A DNA stretch of 64,000 nucleotides. Origin: Odontesthes bonariensis (taxonomy: Eukaryota; Chordata; Actinopteri; Atheriniformes; Atherinopsidae). The notes beneath the pieces are model-generated. The model was not told the DNA's origin. It made no database searches and worked only from the letters and a program-made list of their open reading frames with translations. Of the stretch, positions 63,689 through 64,000 are shown piece by piece. Each line of letters begins with the position of its first letter. Within the stretch, counting starts at the first letter, position 1. The stretch lies in the NCBI RefSeq assembly GCF_027942865.1, contig NC_134509.1:28776197-28840196 (forward strand). Reading direction: 5' to 3'. Made by a program: the position numbers and the translations under genes.

Positions 63689-63842
63689 CAAGATATTTGT
63701 AGACTGTGGTAGCTCAAATTTGGTCAGGGAGCACTCTTATTTGTTAGTTTTTGTCAGTGGATTGGATTGCATTAATACCATTCTGAGGTGGAGAGAGAAT
63801 AAATTAATGCAAGCATTCATCATTACGTAAACTTTACATATA

Positions 63843-63881
63843 TAGATAGATAGAGTGGGGGGATAGATAGAGTGGGGGGAT
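63843..63881 (+). repeat. GATAGATAGAGTGGGG direct repeat
   Basis: Two copies of ATAGATAGAGTGGGGGG in tandem. Confidence 0.9.
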
Positions 63882-63884
63882 ATG

Positions 63885-64000
63885 ACTATAGAGAAAACCT
63901 CAACTTCAGAACTTTGAAGGCTCGAACAACAATGAAAAGAATGTGCATTTCTGGTGTTGGTGTGAAGATCTGGAATAAACTCTCTAAAGAGCTGAAGCAA
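63885..64000 (+). mobile_element. LINE C-terminal fragment at the right edge
   Basis: The plus strand reads KRMCISGVGVKIWNKLSKEL up to the window end. This is the C-terminal W-N-x-L-P/S motif of fish non-LTR retrotransposon proteins. It is partial because the window ends. Confidence 0.6.

Overview
The window is nuclear DNA from a ray-finned (teleost) fish. It has spliced GT-AG genes with vertebrate protein families, and many CA/TA microsatellites. It also holds several fish-type interspersed repeats: an L1/Tx1-like LINE, L2-like LINE tails, a Tc1-like remnant, tRNA-type SINE pieces and a short inverted-repeat element. There is nothing prokaryotic, viral or CRISPR-like. Five protein-coding genes are supported, and I rebuilt their exons by hand from splice sites, reading phase and protein similarity.

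Layout. (1) 1-7298, minus: the first two coding exons of micu3 (mitochondrial calcium-uptake EF-hand regulator); the rest lies off the left edge. (2) 7299-11859: divergent intergenic region shared with (3) fgf20 at 11860-13557, plus, three exons, 227 residues, followed by a 3'UTR of about 1 kb. The head-to-head micu3/fgf20 pair is also the human arrangement. (4) 14.6-45.5 kb: about 31 kb with no recognisable coding exon. It holds microsatellites, SINE/LINE/Tc1 debris, an inverted-repeat element with TTAA flanks, and several AT-rich, repeat-free stretches that look like candidate conserved regulatory DNA. (5) 45564-49797, plus: a complete 12-exon importin alpha, closest to KPNA7, 515 residues. 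(6) 51418-53145, minus: complete five-exon xpa, 275 residues, tail-to-tail with kpna7. (7) 53.9-55.1 kb: SINE-like repeat and the poly(A)-ended 3' fragment of an L1/Tx1 LINE. (8) 55.1-63.4 kb, minus: the last eight coding exons (C-terminal 318 residues) of slc24a2, a K+-dependent Na+/Ca2+ exchanger, with a probable long 3'UTR. Its 5' exons lie beyond the right edge.

The five genes do not form a pathway. They are mitochondrial Ca2+ gating, growth-factor signalling, nuclear import, nucleotide excision repair and plasma-membrane Ca2+ extrusion. I found no convincing undescribed system. The points most worth checking are a 26-bp tandem duplication carrying decoy 5' splice sites beside the xpa exon 1 donor, a Gly-to-Ala change in the ERCC1-binding motif of XPA, an IRF-like motif inside the inverted-repeat element, candidate enhancers around fgf20, and unexplained exon-like segments between kpna7 and xpa.
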